From the NCBI GenBank assembly GCA_003952965.2, contig CM025853.1:23296778-23360777 (forward strand): a stretch of DNA of 64,000 nucleotides. The letters run 5' to 3'. Source of the DNA: Morella rubra. Taxonomy: Eukaryota > Streptophyta > Magnoliopsida > Fagales > Myricaceae. Shown piece by piece: positions 12,801 through 22,552 of the stretch. How positions within the stretch are numbered: the first letter of the stretch is position 1; every line of letters starts with the position of its first letter. A model generated the notes under the pieces. It was not told the DNA's origin. It searched no databases and saw only the letters and a list, made by a program, of their open reading frames with translations. The translations under genes were made by a program, and so were the position numbers.

Positions 12801-15800
12801 TTTGCGTGTTCGTTTTACTGGAAAGAATTATACAACTTGGGAGTTTCAATTTAAGTTGTTTGTTAAGGGGAAGAAATTGTTGGGTCAAGTTGATGGGAGT
12901 GATCCAGCTCCTAAAGATAAAGAACCGTAGCTGAGTGGGAAGCCAAGGATGCTTGGGTTATGTCTTGGATTCTCAGTTCTGTTGATCCTCATTTTATTTT
13001 TAATCTGAGGTCTCACAAAACTGCCAAGGACATGTGGGATTATCTGAAAAAGGTGTATAACCAGGTCATAAAACAAGGAGGTTTCACCTGGAGTATGAGA
13101 TGGCTAATTATACTCAGGGAAGTCTCTCAGATGAAGAACATTTTTCTGGTTTTCTAAATCTCCGGACTGAGTACTTAGATATTAGTTCATGCTGATGTTT
13201 CTCATGCGGGGCTGTCTACCATCTAAGCTATGCATCAAACCAATAAGAGAGATCAATTTTTGATGAAGTTGCGTTCAGATTTTGAAGCTACACGCTCAAA
13301 TCTATTGAGCCGCAAACCTGTTCCTTCTTTGGATGTTTGCTTGGGTGAGCTTCATCACAAGGAACAACAGCAACTCACTCAAGCAACCATGGCACAATAA
13401 ACTGCTGTCAATGATCCTGTTCATATGGCCTAAGAAGCACAAGGGAAAAATAAAGGAAGAGATATGAAGAATGTACAGTGCTACAGCTGCAAAGGCTTTG
13501 GCCATATTGCAACAAACTGTCCTAAGACGTTCTGTAACTATTGCAAGAAGCCTGGTCATATCATCTCCACATGTCCAACCAGGCCTCCAAAGAAACAGGA
13601 AAGTGCTTACAATGTCTTCGTTGATGCTTTTAGTGCCTTAAACAATGCTGCAATGGCTTCTACTGCTTTTTTTCCTACAGCTTCAGTAAGTCAGCCCATG
13701 CTCACCCCTGAAGTGGGTCAATAGATGACAGTTTCCGCTTTCCTTGCCTTAAGGTTCTCAGATATTAAAAGCTTACCTTCTAAGTCTTGGTATTTTGACT
13801 CTGGCACTTCTAATCACATGACCAACACTGCTGCCCCTCTTACCAATCTGATAAACTATACTGGCCCTTTAAAGATTCACACAGCTAATGGCAACTTTCT
13901 GCCTATCAATGCTATTGGGAATGTCTCTTCTAAAATAACAAATGCTTGCGTCACCTGTTCTATCCACAAACCTTATCTCTGTTGGTCAATTAGTTGAAGA
14001 TAAACTTTTCTCGAGCTGGTTGTGTTGTGCAAGATCAAGTGTCCGGCAGGATGATCGCAAAAGGGCCTAAAGTGGAACGGTTGTTTCCTCCACACATCAC
14101 TTCTCCAACTATTACTCAATGTCCTCTCTTTTTTTCTGTTGCTTGTAACTCTATTAGACTTGACAATAAAAGGTGGCACAGATGTCTTCGCTGCCCCAAT
14201 TCTCATGTACTTCATACCTTGTTAAACTCTGGCTTGATTGGTAACAAAGAATTGTGTTCCCTTGTTGATGTTCAATTTAATTGTACCACTAACAAGTTAG
14301 GTAAAAGTAAAGTTCTGCCATTTCCAACTCATACATCTCGAGCAACACATTGTTTTTTATCTCATTCATAGGGATGTTTGGGGGATTGCACCCGTTATTT
14401 CACATGCTCATTACAAATACTTTGTTACCTTTATAGATGATTTTAGTTGCTTCACATGAGTTTATTTTCTTCAATTCTAAAGGAGAAATCTTTGCTGTTT
14501 TCAAAACTTTTCTTGCTTTTATTGAAACTCAATTTCCACCAGCATCAAAGTCATGTGATCTGACTCCAGTAGTTCTAGATATTTCTTCAAAGCAAAGGGA
14601 TAATCTCCCAATGCTCTTGCCCTTCCACACCACAACAAAATAGTGTAGATAAACGAAAAAATTGTCATCTCCTTGATGTGGTCAGAACTTTGTTACTAGA
14701 ATCATTTGTTCCTCCCTGTTTTTGGTGTGAAGCCCTTTCAACTGCAATTCATTTCATCAATAGGTTACTATCTTAAATCTGAACCATGTTTCACATTTCT
14801 TTTATTTGTTTGGACATGCCCCTGTGATACAGACCTGGCGGATGTCCTAAAATTTCAAGTTTGGCAAAAGGCTAAACGGTACCTTGGAAAGGTACATGAA
14901 CCTTTTCAAGAACAAGGAAGAAAGACCAACACAAGACAAGCCCACAAGGCAAGGCCCCGCAGAAGATTGGAAGTGGAATGCCAAGGCCTATAGGGTGCAC
15001 ATCATCCGCACTATGGAGCTCAAAGCGAAAGCCTACTGCCAAGCGCGTGCACAGACCGCTTGGGAGAGCAGCCGGTCGCCTGTGAGTAAAGATAGCCCAA
15101 GACTTGCAGGGGGCCATATCAAGAGGTTACAGCGTGCGTAGGGCTCCATTGCTTAATCAGAGTCATGTGCGCACATCTCCAGCACATGGTCAAAGTCATG
15201 CCTGCACGACTCCAACACTTGGCTAGCCCCATGCATGCAAGGCACCGGCTCATGCCCAGTACCTACGCAAAGAGGCTTGGCGCACATGACACCAACTAGC
15301 AACCAAGACCTTGTGGGCACAGCTACAACCTTGCAAAGGGGCCACGCGCACGCGACACTAGCTTACTGCTAGTGTCATGCACGCGCAGATGTTGCTTTGC
15401 AAGGGAACCGCGCGCACTACCAACTTGTCCGAGCAGTTATTACCTCGCAAGGGGGGGCACGCGAGGCTGCTGCCTTGCAGGGATGCCAAGACCCTAGCTC
15501 AAACCTAGGCGAGGCAAAGCTTGTCAAGACATTTGACACGCCCATGACATGCACAAGGCCATTACCACGCGCACGCGACATGTGACAATTAGGGCTATAT
15601 ACATACCAGTGTGCAGTGCATTTGTCCTTTATTTAGCGCAATAAGATAGTTGCTTTGTCAGGGTTAAGCCTGACACGCGCGCACTGACTTGTTCTTATTG
15701 TACGTTGCAGTTATTAGCTGTCGCGTTCAATTCCACACTAAGTTTGTTTCGGATTCCTAATGCCTTGGGGCATGCAGCCCCTACTCCCAAGTACCTAGGC

Positions 15801-18800
15801 GCACGGTTATTCCACCTCGCAATACATTTGATGCTCGCCCATGACATGCCACATGCAGTTATTCTTATATTCAAACCCAGAACATTCTGTTAGTGAAAGT
15901 CCGTTAGCCTTGGTCCCAATTTGGGAAGATTGATTCTTGATTGACATTAGTGAAATATTAGAATGTGACAATTAGGGTTAACTTCCTATATGGAAACATA
16001 TGGCCTGCCATGTGGCCAACCACATGTGCTAAATAAGTGGGCAATCAATCTTTGATTGATTTGTCTTTAATTTAGCCTATTTTTGAGAAAAAAAAAAACA
16101 AAAAAAACAAAATCTCTACAATAAGGTTCTTTCTAACCTCAATAGAATTTTCAATAGAGCTTTTTAGCCTTTATACCTTTATCTTCAGTAGTTCGGGGTT
16201 AAGCCTGACACTTGGGATGCATGGGTGCTACAGTGCTGTGTGGGTTAAGCCTCTATTCACACTTGTTAGACCTTCTTGCACTGGGTTAGGCCTCAAGTTA
16301 AGGGCAATCGACGACTAGGGTTAGGCCTGAAAGCTTGGGCTGCTTGGGGTTCATCTCATTACTTTGTTAAAGGTTCATTGTTGGGTTAAGCTGGCATGTT
16401 CCACAATCGGGTTCTAAGTTTGTTTCGGATGCTAGCCTATTTGAGCTTTGGCTTCCTTATCTATTTTTTCTTTCACCTTTTAAACCATCCATATTTCTTT
16501 AATTTTTCTTTTCTTTTCTTTTAATCCAATACTCGAAATATATTTCTCATTGAGTTCCTCACTGGTCGGCAAGAGTATCAATTTGAGGCGTGGGCTAAAC
16601 ACGAGTACTCACAAGTCCTTACTTGGTGAGGGGTCTAGGCCGAGGTCCCTATCAAGGGAGCACGGCACCATTGACAACCTTTGGTCTTCCACGTTCTGAG
16701 GAAGGGCAATTTTGGCTATGAGAGAAAAAAGAGCTACAAGAGAGATCGCCAACTGGCATAGAGATGGATGGCCCAGATGCAATCAAGAGAAAATTCCCTT
16801 GGATGAAAGAAAGGACACATGGCGGCTTCGAATTGACTGAAGGCCATGGTAGTGGGAGCATCTTTCCCAAAGTCCTAGAAGACTCTAGAGTGCAAAATGG
16901 CAACGTAGGAGAGTGCCACATGCCCCACTACCAAGAGGAATGGATAAAGGACATGTGTCATCTAGTGAAGGGTCCATGTGCTTTCGTTCTTTAGCTAAAA
17001 GAAAAGGACAAAGAATATTAGGTGGTTATGTCCTTTTGCCACCTAATGTTCTTGTTTCCTTGATTCAAGGATGAACCGCCACCTAGCACAAGAACAAAGG
17101 AATATTCCGTAAGATATCTTTTAAGAATCAACGCATGGCCAAAAAATAGCACAACATGTGGTGAGTAGGAATGTCTTAGTAAATAAATGTGTGCTATAAA
17201 TAAGGAGAGCTATGTATTTCATTTTTCAAGCTTTGATGAATAGAGAATAGTCCTAGAGCTTTTGCTCAAAACCCATGTCCTTTCTTATCCCGTGGGAATC
17301 GAGGAAGCACAGTGATTGTCTAAACCGGTCGTCAAATTGTTTGACATCACACCCTGTGAGCTTGAGGCAACTGTTCATGGTTGATTCTCAAACTCACTAT
17401 TGTTCTTGAGCCTAACCACTCATAGCTAGTGTTCAAGAGCAAATATTCATCACTCACAATCCCCCTAAGTGTTCATAGCGTTCTAACAACACTTGTTCTT
17501 ATTCCATCACCACCTATATACGTTCACCATCCCCAAACACCACCACCCATATATACATTCACCACCCATTTGCCATTACCATCCATACACATGGCTATCT
17601 TTTTTTCCAAACACTATTCACACTAGCCAAACACATACAAACATTATCTACCAAATACTACATAGCTCACTATAGTCCATGCAAGGCAACCATCCAAAAG
17701 GCAACCGTACAAGCCAAGTATCAAGAGGGCAGCAAGCTTAGTCCATTCGACCATCTTAGCCCCTCTCTTACTTGAAGACGTCAAGCTAGCTCTTCTATAG
17801 AGCTCCTTTCTATCCAAAGTTATCAAGTGGCCGTACCTCCCATCCACAAGGCACTATGAGTAAGCCACCTTATCTCGTCCATATATTTTCTCATACACCA
17901 TTTCTTTTCGTGCCTCATTATAGATACCATACTCAAGCTGTGGGTGTGCCCATTCCTTTCACGATCGAAAACGGGACCCTACTAATGACTACTCTAACCT
18001 TTATACCTATAGTTGTGTATGTTTTGTGCATCTTGTTCCTCATGAACACACTAGACCTACTGCTCAATCTATGAAGTGTGCTTTTATGGGCTATGTTATC
18101 AATGAAAATATAACTGATCTCATGCTCGTCGAACTCTCCAGAAATGTCTTCTTCTTCTTGTTCTTCGAAAATTAGCATTTCTTTCCTCATCATCTTGAGG
18201 ATTCACCTCCATCAATTTCTATCTTGCCTCGCTTTTGAGAGTCTTCTCTAGTTGTAGAAAGGTTTAAACATAGTTTTATGTACAAGAAACTTTTTCACCT
18301 TGCATTTGGTCCCACTCTAGATATCTCGACACCCCCTCAAGATCTTCCTCAGACACTTGATCTTGCTCCAAACCAAGTTTATCCTCTGCCTTTCATGATG
18401 TCTACAAACTCAAATGCTCTTTGTATGGTTTGAAGCAACCTCCCCAAGCATGGTTTGAGAAGTTTCATAGTACGCTTCTCGACTTCTTATTTCAACAAAC
18501 TCAATAGGATTCTTCTTTGTTTTTTCACAAGACAACAGTATGTATAGTTCTTCTATTGGTGTGTGTGGATGATATTATTATCACAAGAACGGACATTGCC
18601 ATGATTACCAAGCTATAGACTATATTGCATGCCTCTTTTCATATGAAAGATCTTGGATAGCTCACTTATTTCTTAGATCTTGAGGTGCACTCTCGGCCTA
18701 CTGGGAGTTTCCTAAACCAAAATAATTATATTCAAGACTTGGTAACTTTGGCTGGTCTCAAAGACAGTCCATCAATTGACACTCTATAAGAAACTTGTTA

Positions 18801-21800
18801 GTCTTATCTACTTGAGGATTACTCAACCTAATATCTCTTATGTCGTTCATATTGTTAGCCAATTCATGAATTCCCCTCGCCATCTTCATCTAGTTATTGT
18901 TAGTCACATTATCCATTCAAGATGTGGAAACTTTAGCTGGTCTCAAAGACAATCCATCAATTGACACCCCTATGGGAGTGAAGTACGGGAAGGATGAAAG
19001 GGATCTTCTACCAGATCCAATACTCTATAAGAAACTTGTTGTTAGTCTCATCTACTTGACGATTACTCGACCCGATATCTCTTATGTCATTCATATTGTT
19101 AGCCAATTCATAAATTCCCCTCGCCATTTTCATCTAGTTGTTTTTAGTCGTATTATCTGCTACCTTCAGGGCTAATCTACTTGAGCATTATTTTTTCCAA
19201 TTGGCTCTTCTCTTCGGATTACTGCATATAGTGATTCAGATTGGGCAAAGTGTCCTGATAGTCGTCGCTCTACTATGAGTTAGTGCATGTTTCTCGATGA
19301 TGCTTTGATTTCTTGGAAGTGTAAGAAGCATGATTGTGTTTCTAAATCTTCCACCGAGGCTCAATATAGTGTCATGTTAGCCACTTGTTCTAAAATTGCA
19401 TGGTTGCGAGGTCTTCTTGCGAAGCTTGGCTTTTCTCAAGACCATTCCACTCTACTACATGCTAACAACACAAGCTTTATTCAAATTGTAGCGAATCCTG
19501 TGTACCATGAGCGTACTAAGCACATAAAAGTTGACTAGTCATTATATCCGCACAGCCCTTGACAGCCAAATGATCTCACTTCCTTACATCTCTATTGACC
19601 TTCAGGTGGTTGATGTCTTCACCAAAAGCTATGACCAGCAACGTCATCAATTTCTTGTTGGCAAATTGCTACTGGTTGACTTACTAGCATCAATTTGAGG
19701 GGGATGTCAAAGTGAGTAATCTAGTAGCTGTCTTGGTTGTCATCTGAATGCTCATATCTCTTATTAATTGTAAATATTCTCTGTATCTAGGTAGTTACTC
19801 ATATAGATATAGTTTCCATATATAGCTAGGATGTTTTGATGTACATGCTTAGAGACAGCTGGCCGATTCCTAAAAATCAGCCTTGTAAAGTCTATATAAG
19901 GGACAGGTCTCTATCAAGGAAAGACAGGTTTTTCACAAACTCTTGTGGAATCTGACATTTAGGGGGCGTAAAACTGATTCCACTCATAGAAACAACATGA
20001 AATGCTCGATACTATTTTGTTTCCACTCAAAATACTACAGCAAGTTTCTGCATTACAACTTCGCAACTGGGTTTAGAACCTCTAATTAAATTACTCAAAT
20101 CTGACTTCAGTCAGTTTTGTCATTATAGGTAATTTTGGGTGCAGGTTTAGAAGGTAAATGGCAGCACTTAATCTAATTCCAAACTAGATCCCGTGCCCAG
20201 ATAACAAACACCAGCATGATCTACAATTAAAGCACATTTTCTTTCTACTACAAACTGGTACATTGGGAATAGAAATCTAAGATGTCAATGAACTTGAAAA
20301 CTCCTATCTAATGAATCAATGATCGGGACCTGAATCTGTCCAACTGAAAACACAGTGACAAAAAGAAATTACTTAATTTCAGGTCTCATGCACATGCATG
20401 ATCAAAGTATTCAACAGAACGTTAAGAACAGGTCCCCAAATATGCTGCTCCAACACTTCTCTTTCTGTATAACTGGTTTGCAGACACCATCACAAAACAT
20501 ATATACAAAATAAACCTATAATCGAAGAAGTTTAGCAAAGAGCAAACCTTTATCAAGAGCTGAGTCACATCCTTCATTGTACATGCAGACTCCTCTTTGA
20601 GATTTTCAACATAGACACCAGATTTGACATCTTCTCTAATCTGGGAGAAAATAAAACAATAGACATAAGAAATAGGGTTTATAGCAGCAAAAAAATTAAA
20701 GATGAAGAAAAAATGAAATAGTCATAAATTCCTTTTACCTGGAGATTTCTTTGACTTGGGTCCAACAAATCTGTGATTTGCTCATTGTAAATCTGCAAAA
20801 AATGAAAAATCAACGGGGTAATTTTTACAAGCATAAGTAGGTAAGGTATATCAAAATACTAATTTATAGCTGCCCAACCTCGAGAAAAGAACAGCGGCAC
20901 TGATACTCTAGTTGTTTGTCAGCATGCTTGATTTGCTCCTGTTAAGGAAACAAAAAGCTTAAATTAGAACAATTGTTCGATGATATGGTATAACCTTTAA
21001 TGACCTCAATAAAGGACAGAATAACTCACCTCCTTTATGCGAGCAAAGAGTTGCTTGAAAACACGAGGGGTTAACCCTTGTTGATCACTGGATAAGTTTT
21101 CTTCAAACAAGAGATTGGCTGGACCCCAAATAGTATATGTCTTCCCACTCCCCGTCTAACAAAAATTCATTTTCAAATGTGTGCAGAATTGTAATAGAAT
21201 CATTAAATGCCGGATAGTATGAAAATAAGAAAAGATAAAAGCCAAACTAAATGATACCTGTCCATATGCAAATACAGAACTATTGAATCCAGCCAAACAA
21301 TTTTCAACAAGGGGCGCTCCTACAAGCTGGAAGATATCTTGCTGCAGATAAAATGACAATATTTAGCATTAAACACCAACAACCATTGTCAAGAAGCTGA
21401 AATCAATCACATCAGTATGGATCACACCTGCGTTGCCTCAGTGTCAGCAACTGAGTCAAATGTGAAGGTTTGTCCATTAATAGACAAGGAATCAGTGGAT
21501 AACTTCTGAACTATGTCCTCCCCTTCCTCCCTGCCCTCATGTGGTGGCCGCATTCTGATTATTACCTGAAAATTTGTGTTATGATACTCCAGGATCAGTG
21601 AAGACTAAAATGCTATGTTTCGACACTCAGAAAAAATTCAGTAAATGAAGACATAAAAGTCACTAATCCGCAACCTCAGTAGCTTGGGGGGGTTCCAGAA
21701 ACAAAAACAACTGCCAAGTAAATCCTAGAAGAAGCATTTAATGGAATAAGCTGAGCTGCTTATTGATCCAAACAACTAAAGCCACACAACATCATTTGTT

Positions 21801-22552
21801 TAGATGGCAGATTAATATAAAACGTAAGATATTGGATTTGCACTCTCTTACTATTTTTGTCAACAGCCAAAAAAAAAGGTTAGAAAACACAGTATCCAAG
21901 ATTCTCTCTCTTTATTTCCTTTCCTTTCCTTTCCTTTTTCTCCACCTTCTAAGTAGCCAAACATAAATTTTGTTTTCTCCAAATTCTGGAAACCAGAACT
22001 CTCTAAGCATAATATTATCTCTTCTTATCCATTACTCTGCAACCAAACAACTAAATCAGAAGCCCAAAGTACCACTCATAGGTCAAAATGGAAAAACAAA
22101 AAATAGGAATATCGAAGCGACTTCAACTAATTAGGTGGTTGTACATTTTCTCAGTAACCACACACACAAGATCCATATTTTCTTGGGGTAGCCGAAGATA
22201 CTATAGAAAATTGAACTGAAACCAAAAGCCTAGGCTTGACAACGACGAAGACCTTGACGCCAGAATCAGAAACCCCGGGGACAGAATTCTCAGGAACGGT
22301 CTCCATGCTGAGCTTCCGCTTGAGAGGATTCGAGGACGGCGGCCTTGGAGGCAGCGGACTCTTCAATTTGGCCGGCGATTGCTTCGAATCGCACGGTAAG
22401 AGGTTCGGATCGGAAGGTGGCGCATTCTCCTTTGCCGACTTCGACTTCCTCGACGGCCTGGGCTTGGCCGAGCTAGGGCTCGGCGACGACGGTGGTTCCG
22501 TGGAATGCATATCCCTCAAGATCGGGTTCCTTGGTTGCATGAAGTGCTTCAT
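3835..22552 (-). CDS. Kinesin-12, phragmoplast-associated (PAKRP1 / KIN-12A-B type); frame broken in exon 10
   Basis: This is a plus-end microtubule motor of the phragmoplast midzone, needed for cell-plate formation. Exons on the minus strand: 22552-22253, 21565-21428, 21341-21258, 21155-21030, 20938-20879, 20792-20739, 20640-20548, 11829-11734, 10215-10070, 8087-7939, 7852-7723, 7621-6353, 6266-6168, 6045-5893, 5824-5027, 4149-3835. About 1,336 residues are predicted, against about 1,290 in Arabidopsis PAKRP1. The motor covers roughly residues 97-455: P-loop GQTGSGKT at 173-180, switch I NAESSRSH at 298-305, switch II DLAGSE at 335-340, then [10 protein letters not shown]. Coiled coil dominates after about residue 880, and the C-terminus [10 protein letters not shown] is diagnostic. 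I start at MKHFMQPRN rather than the in-frame ATG nine bases upstream, because the family begins there. Exon 10 lacks one C (near 7950) and shifts the frame. The 5' end of exon 12 is also uncertain. Confidence 0.93.
7939..8087 (-). other. Kinesin exon 10 with a one-base deletion
   Basis: This exon encodes the end of the motor core, from [15 protein letters not shown] to LAMVCAIS. The family continues with Pro-Ser-Gln-Ser, which needs TCC CCA TCA CAA AG. The sequence has only three C's (GGG at about 7948-7950 on the plus strand), so it reads His-His-Lys. The donor (AAAG|GTAATA) and the acceptor of exon 11 are intact and have the phases expected for a 150-base exon, but the exon has 149 bases. 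Read through, the shifted frame meets a TGA early in exon 11. The cause is either a real mutation or a lost C in a short homopolymer during assembly. Confidence 0.85.
10233..10511 (+). mobile_element. TRIM (miniature LTR retrotransposon) in kinesin intron 8
   Basis: Two short LTRs, 10233-10311 (79 bp) and 10435-10511 (77 bp), both begin TGTTA and end in ACA, and share AACTAATAAA-TCTAT and GCTTTTGGGATAA-like text. Directly after the first LTR comes TGGTATTAAAGCC, close to the primer-binding site for initiator tRNA-Met. Directly before the second lies a purine tract, GTGAGGGGGAG. The flanks GATAG and TATAG match at four of five bases, as expected of an aged 5-bp target duplication. The internal part is only about 120 bp and non-coding. 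Orientation comes from the order primer site then purine tract. The element is non-autonomous and antisense to the kinesin gene. Confidence 0.85.
10517..10706. mobile_element. MITE-like AT-rich repeat with short terminal inverted repeats
   Basis: The left end reads AGCACGTTCGG and the right end reads CCGAACACCCT, which are inverted relatives. The interior is AT-rich and repeats the motif AAAATTCTCAAAA. It starts immediately after the TRIM, and ATAG occurs both just before its left end and after its right end. No coding content is visible. The class is uncertain. Confidence 0.5.
10745..11048. repeat. Tandem duplication with T-runs in kinesin intron 8
   Basis: The segment GCTGCTTATAAATTCTGCTTG occurs at 10764 and 10932. 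AAGAAATGCTCAAGGAAGGC occurs at 10830 and 10974. Each copy ends in CATCCAA followed by a long T run and AGTTC. The second copy is about 24 bp shorter between the shared blocks. This is a recent local duplication without coding potential. Confidence 0.8.
12323..12583 (+). repeat. 5' LTR of the copia element
   Basis: This LTR starts TGTCAAAGAGAG and ends CTAACA. It shares long blocks with the 3' LTR, such as CTGGCCGATTCCTAAAAATC and GACAGGTTTTTCACAAACTC. The sequence just inside it is TAGGCTCTGATC, which resembles a tRNA-Met primer-binding site written in the reverse orientation. Confidence 0.88.
12778..13724 (+). pseudogene. copia gag remnant with two CCHC zinc knuckles
   Basis: From the ATG at 12778 the frame reads [20 protein letters not shown], the usual start of copia gag (UBN2-type). 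A stop at about 12928 interrupts it before [18 protein letters not shown] and the [18 protein letters not shown] block. The nucleocapsid part near 13480-13595 has two knuckles, [14 protein letters not shown] and [14 protein letters not shown], of the form CX2CX4HX4C. Several stops and shifts make it non-functional. Confidence 0.85.
13725..14830 (+). pseudogene. copia protease and integrase N-terminal remnant
   Basis: [12 protein letters not shown] near 13785 is the aspartic protease site of copia elements. Near 14170 a GAG-pre-integrase-like segment ([17 protein letters not shown]) follows. Further on come [10 protein letters not shown] and, in another frame near 14640-14760, [10 protein letters not shown] and [19 protein letters not shown], which belong to the integrase core. 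The frame changes several times. Homology stops at about 14826 in a Phe-Gly-His-Ala-Pro segment and resumes near 17985. Confidence 0.8.
14830..17985. mobile_element. Nested LTR-type repeat debris inside the copia integrase
   Basis: This block interrupts a coding segment that is continuous in intact copia elements. Two places start alike, TGTGACAATTAGGG at 15583 and at 15963, and GGTTAAGCCTGACAC occurs after both (15663 and 16197), which suggests pieces of related LTRs. At 15160-15580 there is an unusually GC-rich patch with many GCGCACGCGACA-like words. Near 17190 a TATA-like CTATAAATAAGGAGAG precedes LTR-like text. No coding domain is recognised. At least two insertions may be stacked here. 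Confidence 0.5.
17985..19545 (+). pseudogene. copia integrase C-terminus, reverse transcriptase and RNase H remnants
   Basis: Near 18010 the frame reads CVCFVHL and then KCAFMGYV, the integrase C-terminal region. Near 18420-18600 the reverse transcriptase shows [13 protein letters not shown]-like and VCVDDIIIT segments, including the catalytic DD pair. RNase H follows at 19220-19480 with [32 protein letters not shown] and [14 protein letters not shown] tandem duplication at 18743-19160 repeats part of the domain, and stops are frequent. Confidence 0.87.
18743..19160 (+). repeat. Tandem duplication within the copia polymerase region
   Basis: The block beginning AACTTTGGCTGGTCTCAAAG at 18743 recurs at 18929 (about 186 bp apart) and continues through GATTACTCAACC, CATATTGTTAGCCAATTCAT and CCCCTCGCCAT. 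The second copy keeps about 50 bp of coding text (CCTATGGGAGTGAAGTACGG and onward) that the first copy lacks. The duplication destroys the reading frame. Confidence 0.85.
19705..19957 (+). repeat. 3' LTR of the copia element
   Basis: This LTR starts TGTCAAAGTGAG directly after a polypurine tract and ends CTGACA. It is 253 bp long against 261 bp for the 5' copy, with scattered substitutions and small gaps. Confidence 0.88.

Larger units (their letters stand above)
12323..19957 (+). mobile_element. Decayed Ty1/copia LTR retrotransposon in kinesin intron 7
   Basis: The 5' LTR is 12323-12583 and the 3' LTR is 19705-19957; both begin TGTCAAAG and end ACA. They are about 90 % alike by eye, so the insertion is old. 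A purine tract (TTTGAGGGGGA) precedes the 3' LTR. Internal domains run in the order gag, protease, integrase, reverse transcriptase, RNase H, which is the copia order, on the plus strand and so antisense to the kinesin gene. About 3.2 kb of foreign sequence (about 14830-17985) splits the integrase region; without it the element would be about 4.5 kb, normal for copia. The 5-bp flanks (TCTTG, TTTAG) do not match clearly. Every domain carries stops or shifts. Confidence 0.9.

Noticed and set aside
12318-19962. 5-bp target duplication of the copia element
   Set aside because: The flanks TCTTG and TTTAG agree at only three of five positions.
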